In this document: in pieces, positions 16,072 through 27,616 of the stretch
How the letters are laid out: the number at the start of each line of letters is the position of its first letter
Numbering within the stretch: position 1 is the first letter of the stretch
Assembly: GCF_900101745.1 (NCBI RefSeq)
Contig: NZ_FNAD01000001.1
Coordinates: 781,897-845,896, forward strand
From: Glycomyces harbinensis
Lineage (GTDB): Bacteria > Actinomycetota > Actinomycetes > Mycobacteriales > Micromonosporaceae
Reading direction: 5' to 3'
DNA: 64,000 nt
Notes under the pieces: model-generated
Told to the model about the DNA's origin: nothing
Databases searched by the model: none
Seen by the model: the letters and a program-made list of their open reading frames with translations, nothing else
Translations under genes and position numbers: made by a program

Positions 16072-16515
16072 TCAGGCGGCCGGGGTCGGCTTCCGGCGGA
16101 CCGGGCGGATCGCGTACTTGGTCACCACGGTGGGCACGCCCGCGGTCGTCTGCGCGTCGGCCCGGTAGACGCTCGGCGGCACGCCGACCAGCTCGGTGAA
16201 GCGCGTGCTGAAGGTCCCCAGGGACTGGCAGCCGACGGTGAAGCAGACCTCGGTGACGCTCAGGTCGCCGCGCCGCAGCAGCGACATCGCGCGCTCGATG
16301 CGCCGCGTCATCAGGTACGAGTACGGCGATTCGCCGTAGGCGCGCTTGAACTCGCGGCTAAGGTGCCCGGCCGACAGGTGCACGCCGCGCGCCAGCGCCT
16401 CGACGTCGAGCGGCTGGGCGTACTCGCGGTCGATCCGGTCGCGGACGCGGCGCAGCAGCGCGAGGTCGCGCAGGCGCTGGGTCTCGACGGGATCGCTGGT
16501 CATAGTCGCCATCAT
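16072..16515 (-). CDS. AraC-family regulator (DNA-binding domain only)
   Basis: 147 residues. ATG 16515 is chosen since GGAGGT lies 5 nt upstream. It contains the two AraC helix-turn-helices ([23 protein letters not shown] and [20 protein letters not shown]) but no separate ligand-binding domain. It is the last gene of a VOC/UvrA-like/AraC operon, a combination that recurs in actinobacteria and suggests a resistance or stress module. Confidence 0.87.
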   Translation of the reverse strand: MMATMTSDPVETQRLRDLALLRRVRDRIDREYAQPLDVEALARGVHLSAGHLSREFKRAYGESPYSYLMTRRIERAMSLLRRGDLSVTEVCFTVGCQSLGTFSTRFTELVGVPPSVYRADAQTTAGVPTVVTKYAIRPVRRKPTPAA

Positions 16516-16598
16516 GGCATACCTCCGGCGGACGGGGGCGCGGCGAGCGCCGGCGGTGCGGACTCGTGAGGGCCCTCGCCGCCGGCGCTCGGCACAGG

Positions 16599-18965
<2,367 letters not shown>

Positions 18966-18989
18966 CGTGTCTCCGTGCCGCTGGGGTGC

Positions 18990-19400
18990 TCAGTGCTGCT
19001 GCTGGATGCGGATCTGGTTGCCCGCGGGGTCGCGGAAGGCGCAGTCGCGGACGCCGTAGGGCTGGTCGATCGGCTCCTGGACGACGTCGGCGTTCGCGCC
19101 TGCGATCTGCTCGAAGGCCGCGTCGACGTCGGCGGTGGAGAGGACGAGGCTCGCGAAGGTGCCCTTGGCCATCATCTCGGTGATGGTGCGGCGCTCGTCG
19201 TCGCTGACGCCCGGGTCGGAGCCGGGCGGGTAGAGCACCACGTTGACGCCGGGCTGGTCGCCGGGGCCGACGGTGATCCACCGCATCCCCTCGTAGCCGA
19301 CGTCGTTCCTGACCTCGAAGCCGAGGACGTCGCGGTAGAACGCGAGCGAGGCCTCGGGATCGTCGTGCGGGAGGAAGGTCGCGTGGATGCTGATGTTCAT
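18990..19400 (-). CDS. VOC-family (glyoxalase/bleomycin-resistance) protein
   Basis: 136 residues in two beta-alpha-beta-beta-beta modules (FLPHDDPEASLAFYRDVLGFEV and VLSTADVDAAFEQI to VRDCAFRDPAGNQIRI). Members bind metals or sequester drugs. ATG 19400 is chosen because a TAAAGT -10 lies 7 nt before it and no ribosome site exists, implying a leaderless first gene of the VOC/UvrA-like/AraC operon. A GTG at 19424 is in frame but precedes the -10. Confidence 0.85.
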   Translation of the reverse strand: MNISIHATFLPHDDPEASLAFYRDVLGFEVRNDVGYEGMRWITVGPGDQPGVNVVLYPPGSDPGVSDDERRTITEMMAKGTFASLVLSTADVDAAFEQIAGANADVVQEPIDQPYGVRDCAFRDPAGNQIRIQQQH

Positions 19401-19407
19401 GGTGGGA

Positions 19408-19430
19408 ACTTTAATACGGGCCACCGACGC
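19408..19430 (-). promoter_or_regulatory. Candidate PafBC-type promoter of the VOC/UvrA-like operon
   Basis: On the minus strand GCGTCGGTG (19422-19430), then 8 nt, then TAAAGT (19408-19413), then 7 nt to ATG. The published RecA-NDp consensus used by PafBC is TTGTCRGTG-N8-TANNNT; this site matches 7 of 9 upstream positions, including the GTCGGTG core, with exact spacing. Confidence 0.6.
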
Positions 19431-19512
19431 GTGCTTCTCGATTCCTGATCGCTTCGGGGCCCGCCCGGACGCTCCCCCGCAGCGTGCGCGACGCGGCGGG
19501 GGGCGCGCCGCG

Positions 19513-20877
19513 CTAGATGATCGTCGACAGGATCACGAAGAAGACCACGAACAGGATGATCACCGCGGCGCCGGTGACCAGGACCGCCGGCTCCTGGTGC
19601 AGCGGGCGCTTGCCGCCGGGCTGCTGGCGCTGCTGCTGCTGCGGGTAGCCCTGCTGCTGGGACGGCGCGGCCTGGTAGTTCGTCTGGGGCGGCAGCATCT
19701 GCGGCGCCTGGGTCGGCGGGGCCTGCACGGGCGGGCGCGGGGCCGACATGTGCCCGGCCGGCGAGACCGGTCCGCCCGAGGTCGGGCGGGTCATCGGCGG
19801 CTCGTTCGGGGCCGGGCCCGAGGCGGCGCGGACGGCGCCCTCGACCACGACGGTCTCGGGCTGCTCGAACGTCTGCGGCGGCACGCCCAGCTTGGAGTGG
19901 ATGAGCTGGGAGATCGCCGGGATGCGGGAGGAGCCGCCGACCAGGAAGATGCCCACGAGGTCGGCCGGGTTCATGCGGGCGGCGCTGATGGCCCGCTGGA
20001 GGCAGTCGACGGTCCGCTCCAGGGGCGGGCGCGAGATGTCCTCGAACTCGGCGCGCGTGAGGTGCGCGTCGACCTCCAGCGCGGGCAGGTGGATGTCGGC
20101 GCTCGCGGTGCGCGAGAGCGTCTCCTTGGCGCCGCGGACGTCCTCGTAGAGCATCCGCCGGTAGCGGCGGTCGCGGTCGTCGGAGGGGGTGAGGAGCCGC
20201 TGCCAGTCGGCCGGGTGCGAGGCGCCGTAGGTCTTGCCGAGGTGCTCGACGATGCCGTGGTCGAAGTCGAGGCCGCCGATGTCGCCGACGCCCTCTTCGG
20301 CGAGGACCTCGAACCCGGTCTGGGTGCGGCGCACGACCGTGGCGTCGAAGGTGCCGCCGCCGAGGTCGTAGATGGCCAGGGAGCGTCCGGGCGGGACGGC
20401 GGTGCCGAGCACGGAGGTGAAGTAGGAGGCGGCCGCGACCGGCTCGGGGATGAGCTGGGGCGTCGGCAGGCCCGCGAGGCGCGCGGAGTCGACGAGGATG
20501 GCGCGGCGGCGCTCGCCCCAGCGCGCGGGGTGGGTCAGCCGGACCTGGCCGGGCATCTGGCCGGCCTGCCGCTGGGCCTCGAGGGCGACCTGCTGGAGGA
20601 CGTACGCGAAGACCTGTGGCACCGGGATCTCGGAGGTGCCCAGGAACAGGGACCCGTCGTCGATGCGGCGCTTCGGGTTCGGTTCGAACCGGGACGGGTC
20701 CATGCGGGCGTTGCGCTCGGCGTCGCGGCCGACGAGCATGCGGCCGTCGGAGTTGTAGTAGACCGCCGAGGGCAGGATCGGAGCGCCGTCGAACAGCAGG
20801 GGGCGTACGCGTCCGTCGGCCGAACGCAGAACCGCAACGGTGTTCGAGGTTCCGAAGTCGATTCCAAGCACGTGCAT
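19513..20877 (-). CDS. Hsp70-like ATPase with C-terminal membrane anchor
   Basis: 454 residues. The actin-like ATPase half shows the phosphate loops GIDFGTSNT and YDLGGGTFDA and the adenosine motif FLVGGSSRIP. It is shorter than DnaK (about 610-640) and has no recognisable peptide-binding domain. Residues 355-425 are low complexity, rich in Pro and Gln, and end in a hydrophobic helix (AAVIILFVVFFVILSTII). So it is a tail-anchored, DnaK-like protein of the Hsp70 family rather than a general chaperone. ATG 20877 has an AGGGAG site; upstream in-frame codons lack family similarity. Confidence 0.85.
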   Translation of the reverse strand: MHVLGIDFGTSNTVAVLRSADGRVRPLLFDGAPILPSAVYYNSDGRMLVGRDAERNARMDPSRFEPNPKRRIDDGSLFLGTSEIPVPQVFAYVLQQVALEAQRQAGQMPGQVRLTHPARWGERRRAILVDSARLAGLPTPQLIPEPVAAASYFTSVLGTAVPPGRSLAIYDLGGGTFDATVVRRTQTGFEVLAEEGVGDIGGLDFDHGIVEHLGKTYGASHPADWQRLLTPSDDRDRRYRRMLYEDVRGAKETLSRTASADIHLPALEVDAHLTRAEFEDISRPPLERTVDCLQRAISAARMNPADLVGIFLVGGSSRIPAISQLIHSKLGVPPQTFEQPETVVVEGAVRAASGPAPNEPPMTRPTSGGPVSPAGHMSAPRPPVQAPPTQAPQMLPPQTNYQAAPSQQQGYPQQQQRQQPGGKRPLHQEPAVLVTGAAVIILFVVFFVILSTII

Positions 20878-21349
20878 GTGAGAACTCCCTCTCGGCGACG
20901 CTTGCGAGCTGTAAACGCGTCTAGCCTGATGCACACCATACTGGTCCCGTCCACACCTGATGCGACCCGTTCGGCGTTCACGCGTCGCTCACGCCCCGTT
21001 CCCGCCTCCTCGGCATTATGCGCGCGGACCGCGCTTGCCGCGCGCCGCGGGCGGGCCTTCGCAGGTCGCCGGGGCGCCGCGGCGCAGGGAGCGGCATCTC
21101 ACGCGCTCGCCCGCGCGGATCGGGCCCCGTGTTGTGTCACACTTCAAGGGGACGTCTGTGGGCGCCCGCGAGCGCGCGGGGCCACACTTGGGGGTCCTCG
21201 TCGCCGCGGCCGGAAGGATCCGGCTGGTCCAGGCGTTGTACAAGGCGAAACCCCAGGAATCGGCGTGATCGGCTGGGGATGTCGCAGGCCGGGCTGACCC
21301 GTCCGGCGGCATTGTTCACGGCAAGTGCTCAAAGGAAGTGCAGGGGAAC
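20878..21349. other. 472-bp spacer between hsp70-like and rbpA
   Basis: This holds the divergent promoters of the two neighbours. Open frames here are GC-driven and lack good starts. There is a short palindrome TTGTACAA (21236-21243) and a small dyad TGTGTCACA near 21133, but no promoter I can assign firmly. A GGAAT at 21256 is not followed at 18 nt by GTT, so a sigma-R promoter for rbpA is not shown. Confidence 0.5.
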
Positions 21350-21691
21350 ATGGGCGACAGAATGCTGAGGGGCTCCCGCCTCGGGGCCGTCAGCTACGAA
21401 TCGGACCGCAACACCGAGCTGGCTCCCCGCCAGACGCGCGATTACGTTTGCCCGCAAGGCCACCGTTTCGAGGTGCCCTTCGCGGTCGAAGCGGAGATCC
21501 CGCTGACGTGGGAGTGCCGTCTCGACGGCACGACGGCCAAGCTCGTCGACGGCGAGGAGCCCGAGACCAAGAAGGTCAAGCCGCCGCGCACCCACTGGGA
21601 CATGCTGCTGGAGCGGCGTTCGATGGAGGAGCTCGAAGAGATTCTCGACGAGCGGCTTCAGGAGATGCGCGCCCGCCGCGGCGAGCGCTGA
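21350..21691 (+). CDS. rbpA: RNA polymerase-binding protein RbpA
   Basis: 113 residues from ATG with AGGGGAA upstream. The start MLRGSRLGAVSYESDRN and the C-terminal sigma-interacting helix RTHWDMLLERRSMEELEEILDERL are diagnostic for RbpA, which binds the principal sigma factor and stabilises open complexes. Of the four Zn ligands known in the Streptomyces coelicolor protein (C34, H38, C56, C59), the first three are present at the same positions but the fourth is Asp59, so Zn binding may be lost or altered. It converges with fxsA as in mycobacteria. Confidence 0.95.
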   Translation: MGDRMLRGSRLGAVSYESDRNTELAPRQTRDYVCPQGHRFEVPFAVEAEIPLTWECRLDGTTAKLVDGEEPETKKVKPPRTHWDMLLERRSMEELEEILDERLQEMRARRGER

Positions 21692-21701
21692 CCCAACCGG
21701 C

Positions 21702-22232
21702 TCACGGACCCTGGTCGATCGACCGGGGTCCGTTGTCGTTCCCCGAGGAGGTCGGGCCGTACCTGCGCGGTTCGTCGGCGTCCCGCTCGTCGATGACCTC
21801 GCCGTCGATGACGTCGGCGCCGCCGAAGCGCATCGTGGGCGTGCGGGCGGCGAGCCACCGGCCCAGGCCGCGGAAGACGAACCGGGTCGGCGGGAACAGC
21901 AGCAGGAGGCCGACGAGGTCGGTCACGAAGCCCGGGACGATGAGGCAGACGGCCCCGGCGAGGGCGTATCCGTTGGGCAGCTCCCGGGACGGGTCGCCGC
22001 CGGAGTTGAGGTAGTCGCGGGCGGCCCGGAAGGACTTGGCGCCCACGTACTGCACCAGGAGGACGCCGAGGAAGCTCGTGCCGATGAAGATCATCAGCGT
22101 GTAGCCGATGCCGATGAGGTAGGCCAGGCCGAAGAAGGCGGCGGCCTCACTGACGACCCACACCGCCAGCGCGAGCCTGAGTGCGAACGGTGCCCGCTGA
22201 GGGGCCGCGGGCGGCTGCTGCTGGTAGGTCAC
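21702..22232 (-). CDS. fxsA: FxsA-family membrane protein
   Basis: 176 residues from GTG overlapping the stop codon of the upstream ppm gene (GTGA). Four hydrophobic segments lie between residues 17 and 130; [23 protein letters not shown] is the FxsA signature, and the C-terminal tail is charged. FxsA in E. coli limits F-exclusion of phage T7; its normal role is unclear. The order rbpA, fxsA, ppm matches Rv2050-Rv2053c. Confidence 0.9.
   Translation of the reverse strand: MTYQQQPPAAPQRAPFALRLALAVWVVSEAAAFFGLAYLIGIGYTLMIFIGTSFLGVLLVQYVGAKSFRAARDYLNSGGDPSRELPNGYALAGAVCLIVPGFVTDLVGLLLLFPPTRFVFRGLGRWLAARTPTMRFGGADVIDGEVIDERDADEPRRYGPTSSGNDNGPRSIDQGP
21706..21731. terminator. rbpA terminator inside the fxsA 3' end
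   Basis: GGACCCTGG and CCGGGGTCC flank TCGATCGA as a nearly perfect 26-bp palindrome, 15 nt after the rbpA stop. It also encodes the last residues of the convergent fxsA gene (SIDQGP). Confidence 0.62.
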
Positions 22233-23050
22233 CCTTCGATTCTGCCACGCCGAAAAGCGTTGCGCAGTTGGCGCGTGCGGTGGACGACACCCCAGCGCGT
22301 CACATTCCACAGTGCCTCGACGGTGATGGCGCCGTTCATCTTCGACGCCCCGGCGCGCCGCTCGGTGAAGACGATGGGGACCTCGCGGATGCCGAGCCCG
22401 GTCTTGACCGCGCGCCAGGTGAGGTCGATCTGGAAGCAGTACCCGACGGAGTTGACGGTGTCGAGCCGGAGTTTCTGGAGGGCGTCGAGGCGGTAGGCGC
22501 GGTAGCCGGCGGTGACGTCCTGGACGCGCAGGCCGAGCATGGCGCGGGTGTAGATCCCGGCGCCGCGGGAGAGGGCGAGGCGGTGCATGGGCCAGTTGCG
22601 GACCGACCCGCCGGGGACGTAGCGCGAGCCGATGGCGAGGTCGGCGCCCTCGGACACGGCGTCGAGGAGGCGGGGCAGGTCGGCGGGGTCGTGGGAGCCG
22701 TCGGCGTCCATCTCGACGACGATGCGGTAGCCGCGCTCGGCGGCCCAGGCGAACGCGGCGAGGTAGGCCGCGCCCAGGCCCTGCTTCTCCTTGCGGTGCA
22801 GGACGTGGACGCGGGGGTGGGCGGCGGCGAGGGCGTCGGCGATGTCGCCGGTGCCGTCGGGCGAGGAGTCGTCGACGATGAGGAGGTCGGCGTGCGCGCT
22901 GCCGGCGAGCGCGGCGTTCACGGTCGTCTCGAGGTTGTCGCGCTCGTTGTAGGTGGGGATGGCCACGAGGGCCGACTCGGGCCCGCTGCCGCCGCTCGCA
23001 CCGCCGGGTGTGTCGCTGCCGGCGGCGGGCCGGTCCGGAGTCTCGCTCAT
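22229..23050 (-). CDS. Polyprenol-phosphate mannosyltransferase (Ppm catalytic subunit)
   Basis: 273 residues. The GT2 fold shows [16 protein letters not shown], the first Asp pair in [13 protein letters not shown], the metal motif [11 protein letters not shown] and [12 protein letters not shown], as in dolichol-phosphate-mannose synthases. It makes polyprenyl-phosphate-mannose, the donor for lipoglycan and protein mannosylation. No C-terminal membrane region is present. In M. tuberculosis this domain is fused to Lnt; here the lnt gene is separate and lies 11 nt upstream in the same operon. Confidence 0.93.
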   Translation of the reverse strand: MSETPDRPAAGSDTPGGASGGSGPESALVAIPTYNERDNLETTVNAALAGSAHADLLIVDDSSPDGTGDIADALAAAHPRVHVLHRKEKQGLGAAYLAAFAWAAERGYRIVVEMDADGSHDPADLPRLLDAVSEGADLAIGSRYVPGGSVRNWPMHRLALSRGAGIYTRAMLGLRVQDVTAGYRAYRLDALQKLRLDTVNSVGYCFQIDLTWRAVKTGLGIREVPIVFTERRAGASKMNGAITVEALWNVTRWGVVHRTRQLRNAFRRGRIEG

Positions 23051-23061
23051 GGCGTCGCTTT

Positions 23062-24717
23062 CTAGGTCTGGCTGCGGCGGTGCTTGACGTTCATCGCGAT
23101 GGCGCAGGCCAGGGCCACCAGTGCCGCGCCGGTGAGGACCGCTTCAGGCAGAATACCCATTGTGGTCGCAGGCGTCGAGTCGTCCGAGAGGGTGAGATCC
23201 GACTGGATGACGGCGGCGGTGTTGAACTCGGTGGCCTGGGAGACCTCGCCGGTGTGGTCGGTGAAGCCCGAGACGCCCACTGTAGAGGCCATGAGGCCGT
23301 CGCGGCCGTGCTCGATCGAGCGGAGCTGGACCATCGCGAGCTGCTGCTGGGCCTCGTTGGTGTCGAAGGTGGCGTTGTTGGTCTGGACCACGATGAGCTG
23401 GGAGCCGGCGAGGACGGAGTCGCGGGTCTCGGCGTCGAAGACGATCTCGAAGCAGATGAGCCCGGAGATCTCGAGGTCCCCCACGGGGATCACGCCTTCG
23501 CCGTCGCCGGCCTCGAATCCGGCGACGCTGTCGAGGCCCTCGGCCATGCGCGGGTCGATCCAGCCTGCGACGGTGCTGAAGAAGTCCTTGTAGGGCACGA
23601 ATTCGGCGAAGGGCACCGGGTGGCGCTTGGAGTACATGTAGACCGGGCCGTCCACGGGGTCCCACACGATGCTCATGTTGGAGACGGTGCCGTCGTCGTT
23701 GTGGACGATGCCGCCCAGGACGATCGGGGTGCCGATGGCGGTCGCGGCCTGGCTGATGAGGTCGTAGGCGTCCTGGTTCTCGATCGGGTCGATGTCGGAG
23801 GCGTTCTCGGGCCAGACGACGAGGTCGGGGCGTTCGGCTTCGCCGGCGTTGACGGCTTCGGCGAGGTCGAGGGTGCCCTGGACGTGGTTGTCGAGGACGG
23901 CGCGGCGCTGCTCGTTGAAGTCGAGGCCCAGGCGGGGGACGTTGCCTTGGACGACCGCGATGTTCACGGTCTCCCCCGCGGGCGCGGTCGAACCGATCGG
24001 GACCGCGAGCGGCGCGATCGAGGCGACGGCCGCGGCGGCGACGAATGCGGCGGCCTTGCGGAGTCCGCCGGAGCGGCGCGTCACGACGGCGTGGCCGGCG
24101 GCGAGGAGGAACCCGCCGCTGAGGGCGACGAGGAAGCTGACGAGCGGCACGCCGCCGAGCCACGCGGCGGCGGCGACGGGGGCCTCGGCCTGGCTGAAGC
24201 CGAGGCGGGCCCACGGGAAGCCGTCGAAGGGCTGGCGGGAGCGCAGGGCCTCCTGGGCGACCCAGGCGACGCCGGTCAGCGGCGCCCAGGTCCAGCGGTA
24301 CCGGTCGATGAGGCGCGAGCAGGTGGCGAGGCCGGCGCCGAGGACGGCCGGGCCGAGGGCTTCGAGCGCGGCCAGGAACAGCCAGGGCCATTCGCCGACC
24401 TGCGTCGAGGTCCAGGCCAGCAGCGGCAGGAAGAACGCCATGCCGTAGACGAAGCCGATGCCGAAGCCGCCCCAGGGGCGGCGGCGGTGGACGGCGACGC
24501 CGAATCCGGCGACGGAGACGGCCGCGAGCGGCCAGGCGCCGTAGGGCGGGAACGCGAGGACGGCGAGCAGGCCGGAGACGACGGCGAGGACGAGCGCGGC
24601 CGGGAGGCTCGGGCGCTTGCCCAGGGGGGTCGCGACGAGGAGCCGGAGGCGGCGCTTCGCGGCGGGGGCCTCCTCGGGTGTCAAGGCGTCGCGGTCGTCG
24701 TCGATCACGGTGCTCAC
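23062..24717 (-). CDS. lnt: Apolipoprotein N-acyltransferase
   Basis: 551 residues from GTG with GGAG 8 nt upstream. About seven membrane helices occupy residues 30-215. The nitrilase-like domain carries the catalytic Glu in VVWPENAS, Lys in YSKRHPVPF and Cys in LICFEIVF, the full triad. It adds the N-acyl chain to mature lipoproteins at the outer face of the membrane. The downstream ppm gene is 11 nt away, paralleling the fused Lnt-Ppm1 of mycobacteria. Start codons upstream of GTG 24717 are not in frame. Confidence 0.94.
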   Translation of the reverse strand: MSTVIDDDRDALTPEEAPAAKRRLRLLVATPLGKRPSLPAALVLAVVSGLLAVLAFPPYGAWPLAAVSVAGFGVAVHRRRPWGGFGIGFVYGMAFFLPLLAWTSTQVGEWPWLFLAALEALGPAVLGAGLATCSRLIDRYRWTWAPLTGVAWVAQEALRSRQPFDGFPWARLGFSQAEAPVAAAAWLGGVPLVSFLVALSGGFLLAAGHAVVTRRSGGLRKAAAFVAAAAVASIAPLAVPIGSTAPAGETVNIAVVQGNVPRLGLDFNEQRRAVLDNHVQGTLDLAEAVNAGEAERPDLVVWPENASDIDPIENQDAYDLISQAATAIGTPIVLGGIVHNDDGTVSNMSIVWDPVDGPVYMYSKRHPVPFAEFVPYKDFFSTVAGWIDPRMAEGLDSVAGFEAGDGEGVIPVGDLEISGLICFEIVFDAETRDSVLAGSQLIVVQTNNATFDTNEAQQQLAMVQLRSIEHGRDGLMASTVGVSGFTDHTGEVSQATEFNTAAVIQSDLTLSDDSTPATTMGILPEAVLTGAALVALACAIAMNVKHRRSQT

Positions 24718-25290
24718 AGAGGGTGCTCCTCGCTCGTACGCTGCACATGCTCGGCTCGCGGGCGGCGCCGAGGTTCGGGGGCCCGGGGCGGGCGGTGCTC
24801 GCCGAGCCGGGTGAAGGGGCTCAATCGTACTGCGGGTATGGCAAAGGGGCGTAGCTGTGTCCGGCTACGCCCCTCGCACGGGTTTCTCCCAGTCCCTGTA
24901 CGGCCGGTGTCCCCTGCCGCGTTCGCTGGCGATCTTCGGACCAACTCGCACCCGTCTGGCTGAGCGTCTACGAGTTGTTGTCTAGGGATCACTGGCAACC
25001 GCTGCGGGTCCACCACCGGCGACCGGCCCGCCTTCCTCCGCCGACCCCCGCGATCTGGACCTGGCCGCCGGTAGCAGTGCGGCCGCGCTGCCACCTTGTC
25101 CAGTCTGCGTGGGAGCAAAGCAAGTCGAGTCGCCCCCGACGTTCGGCGGTCTCCCGTTTCAGGTCGTCCGCCGAGGACCTGACCACCGTAAGCCAATCAG
25201 CGGCGGTGAGATCAACCGGGTCGGAATTTTGGTCCAGCAATTTTTCTCGCGTCAGGGGCCGCCCGCACCGGTCGCGGGCAGCGGTCCTGG
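24718..25290. other. 573-bp spacer upstream of lnt, with a perfect hairpin
   Basis: It contains an 11-bp perfect hairpin, AGGGGCGTAGC (24845-24855) and GCTACGCCCCT (24864-24874) with an 8-nt loop, 127 nt before the lnt start. On the minus strand 24989-25339 is an open frame of 116 codons whose middle (LTAADWLTVVRSSADDLKRE) looks protein-like, but it has no ribosome site and overlaps the amidohydrolase. A/T-richer bases around 25210-25250 differ from the neighbours. No tRNA, SRP, RNase P or tmRNA signature is seen. Confidence 0.5.
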
Positions 25291-26841
25291 TCAGGCACGC
25301 GAGTACACGAGGCGCCCTCCGGCGACGGTCATGGCGCACTCCGGGACGGGGGTGCGCGGATCACTCAGGTCGGGGAGGCCTCCCGCGGTGAGGTCCCACA
25401 CGGTGAAATTGGCTCGGGTGTTCGGAACGAGCGCTCCCGCGTCGTCGATGCCCAGGGCCCTCCAGCCGCCTCTGGTGGCCGCGGTGAACGCCGCCGCCAG
25501 TGGAAGCCGCGAAACCGGGTTGCGGTGCGCCACGGCGGCTCTGACGCCGCCCCAGGGGTCGAGGGCGGTCACCGGGGAGTCCGATCCGAAGGCCAGCGGG
25601 ACGCCGACGCCGGCGAGCCGCGAGAACGGGTTGGCCGCCAGCGCGCGCGTCCTGCCGAGCCGGGTGGCGTACATGCCGGCGGGTCCGCCCCAGGCGGCGT
25701 CGAACGCGGGCTGGACCGAGGCGTGGACGCCGTGGTGGACCATGCGGGCGATGAGGTCGGCGTCGAGCAGTTCGGCGTGCTCGATGCGGTGGCGCGCATG
25801 GCGGATCGCGTCGAGGCCGATGCGGCGCTCGACGAGGTCGAGGCCGTCGAGGACGGCGGCGATGGCGCCGTCGCCGATGGCGTGGAAGGCCGCCGGGAGG
25901 CCGGTTCCATGGCAGTCCAGGAGGTGGCCGGCGACGTCCTCGGCGGTGAGGTACTGGGCGCCGACGGTGTCGGCGTCGGCGTAGGGGGTGCGCAGGAACG
26001 CGGTGCGGGCGCCGAGGGAGCCGTCGGCGGAGAGGTCGCCGCCGCTGCCGTGGGCGCCCAGGTCGCGGGCCTTCGCCGCGGCCCTGAGCTCGCCCCACCA
26101 GCCGTACACGGCGGGGTTGGCGGCCTCGGCGCCGAGGGCGAGGAGGCCTTGGAACTCGGTTTCGATGAGCGGGTCGGCGGGGTTGGGGATCGAGTGCTCG
26201 ACGAGGGCCGCGATGCCCAGGCCCGCGGCGTGCGAGAGCCCCGCCTGGGCGGTCGCGAGGCGCTGGGAGACCGGGACGGAGGCCTGGATGTGGGCTCGGG
26301 CGGCGCGGTGGGCCTCGCGGGTGAGGAGCCCGGACGGGTCGTGGCCGTCGAAGGCGGCGATCTCGGGATGTGCGGCCAGGAGTTTGGGCCCGGCGACGCC
26401 GATGTGCCCGCAGGCGCGCGAGAGGTAGGCGAGGCGGCCTCCGGCGGCGCGCTCGACCGCCTCGGCGGTCGGGATCGCGGGGTCGTCCCACGTGGTCTCG
26501 TCCCAGCCTCCGGCGACGACGATGCCGTCGGCGGGGAGCGAGGCGGCGAAGCTCGCGACGCGCTCGAGGACGGCCGCGCCCGAGGGCAGTCCGGCGAGGT
26601 GCAGGCCGATGAGGGAGGCGCCGGTGCCGGAGAGGTGGACGTGGGAGTCGACGAACGCGGGGGTGACCAGGCCGCCGCCGAGGTCGGCGGTGCGGTCGGC
26701 GGCGGGCGCGTCCGCGGCGGGCCCGATCCACGTGATCCGGTCGCCTTCGGTGAGCAGGGCCGTGGCGGCCGGGCTGGTCGGGCTCAGGACCCGCCCGCCG
26801 CGCCACAGGGTCTTGGGACCGTTGTCCAGAAGGTGGCTCAT
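25291..26841 (-). CDS. Amidohydrolase-superfamily protein (YtcJ-like)
   Basis: 516 residues with GGAGG before ATG. Metal motifs are HVH in FVDSHVHLSGTG, FHAIGDGA, RIEHAELL and FGSDSP. The small beta-sandwich domain is split between both ends (ADLGGGLVTPAF and TRANFTVWDLTAGG). This branch covers exoenzyme/N-substituted formamide deformylase-like hydrolases; the substrate is unknown. It is 13 nt upstream of nothing on its own strand except the spacer, and the ABC importer operon ends 13 nt beyond its start, so co-transcription with that operon is possible. Confidence 0.86.
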   Translation of the reverse strand: MSHLLDNGPKTLWRGGRVLSPTSPAATALLTEGDRITWIGPAADAPAADRTADLGGGLVTPAFVDSHVHLSGTGASLIGLHLAGLPSGAAVLERVASFAASLPADGIVVAGGWDETTWDDPAIPTAEAVERAAGGRLAYLSRACGHIGVAGPKLLAAHPEIAAFDGHDPSGLLTREAHRAARAHIQASVPVSQRLATAQAGLSHAAGLGIAALVEHSIPNPADPLIETEFQGLLALGAEAANPAVYGWWGELRAAAKARDLGAHGSGGDLSADGSLGARTAFLRTPYADADTVGAQYLTAEDVAGHLLDCHGTGLPAAFHAIGDGAIAAVLDGLDLVERRIGLDAIRHARHRIEHAELLDADLIARMVHHGVHASVQPAFDAAWGGPAGMYATRLGRTRALAANPFSRLAGVGVPLAFGSDSPVTALDPWGGVRAAVAHRNPVSRLPLAAAFTAATRGGWRALGIDDAGALVPNTRANFTVWDLTAGGLPDLSDPRTPVPECAMTVAGGRLVYSRA

Positions 26842-26854
26842 GCCTCCAATGATG

Positions 26855-27616
26855 TCAGTCGACGGGGTGCAGGACGCGATGGAGGAACCCGCGCGCGCGT
26901 TCGGTCTTCGGTGCGGTGAGGACCTCGGCGGGCGGGCCGGACTCGACGATGACGCCGCCGTCGAGGAAGATCACCCGGTCGGCGACCTCGCGGGCGAAGC
27001 TCATCTCGTGGGTGACCACGAGCATCGTCATGCCTTCGGCCGCAAGGCCCTTCATGACCGACAGGACCTCGCCGACCAGTTCGGGGTCGAGGGCGCTGGT
27101 GGGTTCGTCGAAGAGCATGAGCTTGGGGCCCATGGCCAGTGCCCGTGCGATGGCGACGCGCTGCTGCTGCCCGCCGGACAGCTGGGCGGGCTTGGCCCGC
27201 TCCTTGCCTTCGATGCCGACCTCGGCGAGGAGGCGCCGGGCCTCGGCCTCGGCCTCGGCGCGCGGGGTCTTGAGGACGCGGCGCTGGGCGATGGCGACGT
27301 TGTCGAGGATCGACAGGTGGCTGAACAGGTTGAAGTGCTGGAAGACCATGCCGATGTCGCGGCGGGCGGCGTCCAGGTCGGCGTCGGGGCCGGTCATGTC
27401 GTGGCCGGCGGCGGTGACGGTGCCCTCGGTCGGCGTCTCGAGGAGGTTGACGCAGCGCAGTAGCGTGGACTTGCCCGAGCCGGAGGGCCCGATGAGGCAG
27501 ACGACCTCGCCCTCGGCGATGTCGAGGTCGATGCCGCGCAGGACCTCGTTGTCGCCGAAGTGCTTGTGCAGGCCCTTGATCCGGACCAGCGGGCCGTCCA
27601 GGGTGGAGTCGTTCAT
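26855..27616 (-). CDS. Polar amino-acid ABC transporter ATPase
   Basis: 253 residues. Walker [10 protein letters not shown] (near residue 41), Q-loop [13 protein letters not shown], signature LSGGQQQR and Walker [13 protein letters not shown] are intact. The sequence is GlnQ/HisP-like. Its ATG overlaps the permease stop codon (ATGA), so the genes are coupled. It powers uptake by the permease and binding protein encoded upstream. Confidence 0.92.
   Translation of the reverse strand: MNDSTLDGPLVRIKGLHKHFGDNEVLRGIDLDIAEGEVVCLIGPSGSGKSTLLRCVNLLETPTEGTVTAAGHDMTGPDADLDAARRDIGMVFQHFNLFSHLSILDNVAIAQRRVLKTPRAEAEAEARRLLAEVGIEGKERAKPAQLSGGQQQRVAIARALAMGPKLMLFDEPTSALDPELVGEVLSVMKGLAAEGMTMLVVTHEMSFAREVADRVIFLDGGVIVESGPPAEVLTAPKTERARGFLHRVLHPVD

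Noticed and set aside
21252..21285. Possible sigma-R promoter for rbpA (GGAAT-N18-GTT), as known in Streptomyces.
   Set aside because: GGAAT is present at 21256, but the bases 18 nt later are ATG rather than GTT.
24989..25339. 116-codon minus-strand frame upstream of lnt.
   Set aside because: It has no ribosome site, overlaps the end of the amidohydrolase gene, and its ends are low-complexity. It is mentioned only as a possible remnant.
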